A stretch of 64,000 nucleotides of DNA from UBA3839 sp963627995 (GTDB lineage: Bacteria > Bacteroidota > Bacteroidia > Bacteroidales > Bacteroidaceae), in assembly GCA_963627995.1 (NCBI GenBank), contig CAVGCV010000003.1, positions 172,146-236,145 of the forward strand. Reading direction: 5' to 3'. Made by a program: the position numbers and the translations under genes. Position 1 is the stretch's first letter; every line of letters starts with the position of its first letter. Positions 60,155 to 64,000 of this stretch are shown one piece after another. The notes under the pieces are model-generated. The model was not told where the DNA came from and searched no databases. It saw only the letters and a list, made by a program, of their open reading frames with translations.

Positions 60155-61507
60155 ATGAACGAAACACTCAGAAAAAGACTCAGCGACTCTGTCGTCCTGC
60201 GATGGACAGCCCTCCTCATCGTGTCCGTCACGATGATGACAACCTACTTTTTCACCGATGTCATGTCGCCCTTAGAGCCACTGCTCACGCTCGCCAAAGA
60301 CCAAGGCGGACTCGGATGGTCGTCGGATGAATACGGGTTCTTTTCGGGCGCATACGGATTCTTCAACGTTTTCCTACTGCTGCTTTTCTTCGGCGGACTC
60401 ATCCTCGACCTCTTCGGAATACGCATCACGGGCATCGCATCTGCCGTCCTGATGTGCGGCGGGGCATTCGTCAAGTGGTATGCCGTCAGCCACAGTTTCG
60501 AAGGCGCGTTGTTCGGCTACCAAATGCAAGTCATTTGGGCCGTCGTCGGTTTCGCCACCTTCGGAGTGGGTGCGGAAATCATCGGCATCACCGTTTCCAA
60601 GATTCTCGTCAAATGGTTCGCCGGCCACGAGCTTGCCCTCGCCATGGGCGCGCAGGTGGCGCTCGCGCGCTTCGGTACAGCCGCCGCGCTCAGCTTCTCG
60701 CTTCCTTTCGCCAAGGAACACGGGGGCGTGTCCGCCTCCGTCGCACTCGGCACGGTGCTGCTCGGCATCGCCCTCGCCAGCTACCTCGTTTATTGCGTGA
60801 TGGACAAAAAAGAAGACAACAGAACGGCATCCGCCACACAGGAAAAGGAAGCCGGATTCCACTTTCGCGACCTCGTCACGCTCTTCACAAGCCGAGGATT
60901 CTGGTACATCACCCTGCTCTGCCTCATCTTCTACGCCGGCGTGTTTCCCTTCCTGAAGTTCGCCACCAAAATCATGGTCGTCAAGTATGGCGTGGACGAG
61001 GGCTTTGCCGGAGCCATTCCGTCGATGCTCCCCTACGGCACCATCGTGCTCACACCGCTGTTCGGCTTCCTCTACGACTGGATCGGCAAGGGCGCGACGC
61101 TCATGTTTGTCGGCTCCATACTTCTCACCGCCGTACACATCTTGTTCGCCATCCCCACCCTCACGTCGGTCGGGGCGGCCATCGCGGCCATGGCGGTGCT
61201 GGGCGTAGCCTTCGGCCTCGTGCCGTCGGCCATGTGGCCCTCCGTCCCGAAAATCATCCCCATACAGGTTCTCGGAACGGCCTACGCGCTGATTTTCTAC
61301 ATCCAGAACATAGGGCTCTCACTCGTGCCGATACTCATCGGAAAGGTCAACCAAGCCAACACGCTCCCCGACGGCAGCATCGACTACACCCCGACGATGT
61401 CCATCTTCGCGGCGTTCGGACTGCTCTCCATCCTCATCGCACTCCTGCTCAAGCGGGAAGACAAGAAGAAGGGCTACGGACTGGAGCTCCCCAACATCAA
61501 GCAATAA
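60155..61507 (+). CDS. Major facilitator superfamily transporter
   Basis: 450 residues, about 12 transmembrane segments with a central cytoplasmic loop (MDKKEDNRTASATQEKEAGF). The N-terminal half has MSPLEPLLTLAKDQGGLGWSSDEYGFFSGAYGFFNVF, an MFS motif, and FGIRITGIASAVLMC. The C-terminal half has a second motif-A-like region (LFGFLYDWIGKGATLMFVG). The substrate is not identifiable. It lies between the DPP5-like and POT genes (31 and 25 bp gaps), so a role in peptide or amino-acid transport is plausible by context only. Confidence 0.85.
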   Translation: MNETLRKRLSDSVVLRWTALLIVSVTMMTTYFFTDVMSPLEPLLTLAKDQGGLGWSSDEYGFFSGAYGFFNVFLLLLFFGGLILDLFGIRITGIASAVLMCGGAFVKWYAVSHSFEGALFGYQMQVIWAVVGFATFGVGAEIIGITVSKILVKWFAGHELALAMGAQVALARFGTAAALSFSLPFAKEHGGVSASVALGTVLLGIALASYLVYCVMDKKEDNRTASATQEKEAGFHFRDLVTLFTSRGFWYITLLCLIFYAGVFPFLKFATKIMVVKYGVDEGFAGAIPSMLPYGTIVLTPLFGFLYDWIGKGATLMFVGSILLTAVHILFAIPTLTSVGAAIAAMAVLGVAFGLVPSAMWPSVPKIIPIQVLGTAYALIFYIQNIGLSLVPILIGKVNQANTLPDGSIDYTPTMSIFAAFGLLSILIALLLKREDKKKGYGLELPNIKQ

Positions 61508-61532
61508 CACAAACCACATCAGAAGCACCAAC

Positions 61533-63173
61533 ATGGCAAAATCAGGACACCCCAAAGGCCTCTACCTGCTCTTCGTGACAGAAATGGCCGAGCGCTTCTC
61601 GTACTACGGTATGCGCGCGCTCTTCGTTCTCTATCTGGTGGCCGCCTTCTACAACGACGAAGACGCAAGCCAAATCTACGGGTCTTACACAGGACTCGTC
61701 TATCTCACCCCGCTCATCGGAGGCTACATCGCCGACCGCTACTGGGGAAACAACCGCTCCATCATCGTCGGCGGACTCGTCATGGCAGTGGGCCAGTTCC
61801 TCATGTTCGCTTCGGCTTGCTTCGTCAATCAGAGCATCAGCACCGCCCCCGAGTTGGGCGGCGTCATCGACGCCGGCGTGGACAACAACCTCTCGCGCGT
61901 GTTCCTGTTCGCCGGACTGGCCGCACTCATCATCGGCAACGGCTTCTTCAAGCCCAACATCTCGACGATGGTGGGCGACCTCTACGCCCCACAAGACCGC
62001 CGCAAGGACTCCGCCTTCACCATCTTCTACATGGGCATCAACACCGGCGCGTTCATCGCCCCCATCGTCTGCGGAAGCCTCTCGCGCAGCGGCAACTGGG
62101 CCGACCCCGGAGCGTTCCGGTGGGGATTCCTTTGCGCGGGCGTGTCCATGCTCCTCTCCATCGCCGTGTTCGTCATCGGCAAGCGCAAGTACCTGACGAC
62201 CCCCGGCGGCATGCCCATCGGGCTCGCACCGGCAAAATCCGAACTCCGACACCTCAAGGACGAGAAGGCGGAGCGCGCCGCCGAGGCCGACGCGGCGGCA
62301 CACCACCTGACGTTCGAGGCACACCACAAGAACTCGCCCCTCCGCCTGTTGGGATGCCTCGCGGGCGCCGTCGCACTTTTCGCCGCATTCTCGCTCACAG
62401 CGAATAACTTCAACGACTACATCTCGGCGGCCATCTATGCCATCGCCATCGCACTGCCCGTCTTCATCATCACCGACCGCGGCCTCACCGGAACGGAGAA
62501 GATGCGCATCGGCGTCATCTACATCATCGCCGTGTTCGTCATCTTCTTTTGGTCGGCATTCGAGCAGGCCGGATCGTCGCTCACGCTGTTCGCAGAGAAG
62601 CAGTGCGACCGCCACATCGGCTCGTGGGAGATGCCGACATCGTGGTTCCAGTCCGTCAACCCCATCGTCGTGGTCACTTTCGCGCCACTCATGGCACTGC
62701 TGTGGGAGACGCTGCTCAAGCGCAACATCAACGTTCCCTCGCCCGTCAAGCAGGCCATCGGACTGGCCCTGCTCTCGCTGGGCTACGTGGTCATCGCCTG
62801 CGCAACGAGCGGCCTGAGAGAGGGGGAGAAAGTGTCGATGTGGTGGCTTTTCGCCCTCTACTACATCCACACGCTGGGCGAGCTGTCGCTCTCGCCCATC
62901 GGGCTGTCCATGGTCAATAAACTTTCGCCCGCCCGCCTGGCGAGCCTGCTGATGGGCGTCTGGTTCATGTCGAACGCAGCGAGCAACATCCTGGCCGGCA
63001 AGCTCGCCACGCTGCTGCCAGGCGCCGGCCAGGCGCCGAAGGCATTCTGCGGCATCCAGATTGCCAATCTCACCGACTTCTTCACGCTCTTCGCCGTCAT
63101 GGCCGGCGTGGCGGCCGTACTGCTCTTCTGCCTTTGCCCCATGCTGCGGAAGATGATGCGCGGCGTGGAGTGA
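61533..63173 (+). CDS. Proton-dependent oligopeptide transporter (POT/PTR family)
   Basis: 546 residues, about 14 membrane segments. The signature EMAERFSYYGMRALFVLYL (ExxERFxYYG) is at residues about 17-35, followed by the PTR2 motif region GGYIADRYWGNNRSI and GNGFFKPNISTMVGDLY. The second half has the FWSAFEQAGSSLTLFAE and GELSLSPIGLSMVNKLSPARLASLLMGVWF motifs. It imports di- and tripeptides with protons. Last gene before a strong terminator; context with the DPP5-like peptidase supports a dipeptide-use unit. Confidence 0.94.
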   Translation: MAKSGHPKGLYLLFVTEMAERFSYYGMRALFVLYLVAAFYNDEDASQIYGSYTGLVYLTPLIGGYIADRYWGNNRSIIVGGLVMAVGQFLMFASACFVNQSISTAPELGGVIDAGVDNNLSRVFLFAGLAALIIGNGFFKPNISTMVGDLYAPQDRRKDSAFTIFYMGINTGAFIAPIVCGSLSRSGNWADPGAFRWGFLCAGVSMLLSIAVFVIGKRKYLTTPGGMPIGLAPAKSELRHLKDEKAERAAEADAAAHHLTFEAHHKNSPLRLLGCLAGAVALFAAFSLTANNFNDYISAAIYAIAIALPVFIITDRGLTGTEKMRIGVIYIIAVFVIFFWSAFEQAGSSLTLFAEKQCDRHIGSWEMPTSWFQSVNPIVVVTFAPLMALLWETLLKRNINVPSPVKQAIGLALLSLGYVVIACATSGLREGEKVSMWWLFALYYIHTLGELSLSPIGLSMVNKLSPARLASLLMGVWFMSNAASNILAGKLATLLPGAGQAPKAFCGIQIANLTDFFTLFAVMAGVAAVLLFCLCPMLRKMMRGVE

Positions 63174-63227
63174 CGCACGCCCGCCCCCTAAAGGCGGCGA
63201 AGGCCCGGGAGCGCGTCGCCACACAAG

Positions 63228-63286
63228 GACTTCCCGGATTGCAGGCCACGGCCCCGGCCGCCTGCAATCCGGGAAGTCTTCTTTTT
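63228..63286 (+). terminator. Terminator of the pyrG-to-POT series
   Basis: 18-bp perfect stem (63228-63245 with 63261-63278) and a T-rich tail (TTCTTTTTG). It lies 55 bp after the POT stop. Confidence 0.92.
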
Positions 63287-63365
63287 GCCGCGCGCCGTCC
63301 GGCACAAACGATTTCAAGTAGCGTAGTTCCATTCGGGGTTGTTGTTGTCGGGCCGTGGGAAGGCA

Positions 63366-63401
63366 GCCGGCGCGCCAGGGGGACGGAGCCCCCGCGCCGG
63401 C
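63366..63401 (-). terminator. Hairpin downstream of the ThrE_2-like gene
   Basis: GCCGGCGCG (63366-63374) pairs with 63393-63401, with an inner GGGGG/CCCCC stem. It lies 35 bp after the stop on the minus strand. No T run, so termination is uncertain. Confidence 0.5.
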
Positions 63402-63435
63402 GTGTGCAAAGATTCGTCCTTTTCGGCCCATTCCG

Positions 63436-63942
63436 TCACCGCGTGGCGGAAAACGAGTAGCGGCCAAGGCAGAAAATCGGCACGGTCACGCCCACGAACA
63501 TGAGCAGCACGATGAGCCCGCACACGAACCCGTTGTAGCTCAGCTGGTAGAGATAGTGCATGAACTCCGCCTCCGCCGGGTGCTCCACGCACAGCAGGAA
63601 GGCCTGCACCGCGCGGTAGGCGTACATGCCCGGTATCATCGGCAGCAGCGCGGGGAACGACATGCTCTCCGCCGGCGTGCGCCAGTGCGACGACGCCGGC
63701 ACGGACAGCAGCCCGATGACGAGCGCCCCCACCATGCTCGCCCACACGACGGACACGTCCGCCTGCCCCATCAGCAGCGTGCGCGCGCCGTGGCCGGCCG
63801 CGGCCAGCGCCGCGCAAGCCGCCGCCGAAGCAAGCGCGGGAAATTCCGCCGCGGCGCACCGCTTTTCCCGCCGCAGTGCGCCGGAAGTTCCGCCACGGTG
63901 CGCCGGAAGTTCCGCCGCGGTGCGCTGAGAAAAAATTTCCAA
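63436..63942 (-). CDS. ThrE_2 (DUF3815)-like membrane protein, 5' end uncertain
   Basis: The recognisable part, from about 63830 to the stop, has membrane segments and the family motif SHWRTPAESMSFPALLPMIPGMYAYRAVQAFLL, matching the small half of split Bacteroidetes threonine/serine exporters. The family usually starts with an extra hydrophobic helix; here the first ~30 residues are encoded by the 22-bp repeat array (FSQRTAAELPAHRGGTSGAL), and there is no ATG or GTG before the LLMG segment. The start given is a TTG inside a repeat core; the frame remains open to the window edge. The upstream ThrE_1 partner, if present, lies beyond 64000. The gene may be truncated or have acquired a repeat-derived N-terminus. 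Confidence 0.5.
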   Translation of the reverse strand: MEIFSQRTAAELPAHRGGTSGALRREKRCAAAEFPALASAAACAALAAAGHGARTLLMGQADVSVVWASMVGALVIGLLSVPASSHWRTPAESMSFPALLPMIPGMYAYRAVQAFLLCVEHPAEAEFMHYLYQLSYNGFVCGLIVLLMFVGVTVPIFCLGRYSFSATR

Positions 63943-64000
63943 GTACTTGGACGAAAATTTCCAAGTACTTGAAAAAATATTTCCAAGTACTTGGAAATAT
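63841..64000. repeat. 22-bp phased palindromic repeat array reaching the window edge
   Basis: Seven 12-nt cores at exactly 22-bp steps: 63851 GCGGCGCACCGC, 63873 GCAGTGCGCCGG, 63895 ACGGTGCGCCGG, 63917 GCGGTGCGCTGA, 63939 CCAAGTACTTGG, 63961 CCAAGTACTTGA, 63983 CCAAGTACTTGG. The 10-nt spacers are AAGTTCCGCC-like among the GC cores and GAAAAAATTT-like among the AT cores. Both core classes are in one phase, as at 46.7 kb. It continues beyond 64000. Confidence 0.93.

Noticed and set aside
61542..63467. 641-codon minus-strand frame opposite the POT transporter
   Set aside because: Antisense shadow of a clear membrane transporter; composition is Arg/Glu/Gly-rich without motifs.

Overview
The window reads as chromosomal DNA from a member of the Bacteroidales, probably Prevotellaceae-like. 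The evidence is the recurrent TAnnTTTG-type -7 promoter element without visible Shine-Dalgarno sequences, a Bacteroides-type serine palmitoyltransferase, a Porphyromonas-type DPP5 peptidase, Bacteroidetes-only families (DUF6769, OMP_b-brl TonB-like receptor, HU-like proteins, LTD-OadG), a class III fructose bisphosphatase and the methylmalonyl-CoA route to propionate. The species is not identified. By eye the base composition is uneven: about 17-29 kb is clearly more AT-rich than the very GC-rich stretches at 6-14, 30-38 and 45-53 kb.

Layout. 0-5.3 kb: tail of a LuxR-type regulator, DUF721 and recF (minus), tRNA-Gly(CCC), nhaD, pfkA and a lipid kinase (plus). 5.3-11.2 kb: minus-strand operon fbp, DMP19-family gene, smpB, metH. 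11.6-15.7 kb: plus-strand serC, serA, DUF1015, yigZ. 15.8-26.1 kb: minus-strand spt, then glmS, a PurF-like amidotransferase, carA, carB and trmD, a concentration of glutamine-amide enzymes. 26.4-30.4 kb: a beta-barrel receptor and a GNAT acetyltransferase. 30.5-34.5 kb: both methylmalonyl-CoA mutase subunits. 34.6-40.2 kb: an HU-like DNA-binding protein, a GH25/DUF1460 cell-wall pair, an orphan Wza-like lipoprotein and an HtrA protease. 40.5-45.4 kb: epimerase plus sodium-translocating methylmalonyl-CoA decarboxylase. 45.5-46.5 kb: an SGNH hydrolase and a tRNA-Ser/tRNA-Glu transcript. 47.1-53.5 kb: a metal-efflux RND operon with a His-rich leader protein. 53.7-63.2 kb: DUF1573 (minus), then pyrG, yidC, a DPP5-like peptidase, an MFS transporter and a POT peptide transporter (plus). 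The right edge has a ThrE_2-like membrane protein whose 5' end lies in a repeat array.

Mutase, epimerase and Na+-decarboxylase together convert succinyl-CoA to propionyl-CoA while exporting Na+, which NhaD could exchange for protons. DPP5 and POT suggest peptide use. fbp, serC/serA and metH connect gluconeogenesis, serine and methionine synthesis.

The most unusual signal is non-coding. Several intergenic regions (11.3, 35.4, 46.7, 47.0 and 63.85 kb) carry arrays with a strict 21-22 bp period. In the clearest ones each unit is a 10-nt spacer plus a 12-nt near-palindromic core (CCAAGTACTTGG or CCGGTGCGCCGG-like). One array is closed by a perfect 32-bp inverted repeat, and another runs into the 5' end of a gene. 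A second non-coding signal is the extended promoter AAATGCGTAnnTTTGC, shared by the fbp, mutA and mce transcription units.
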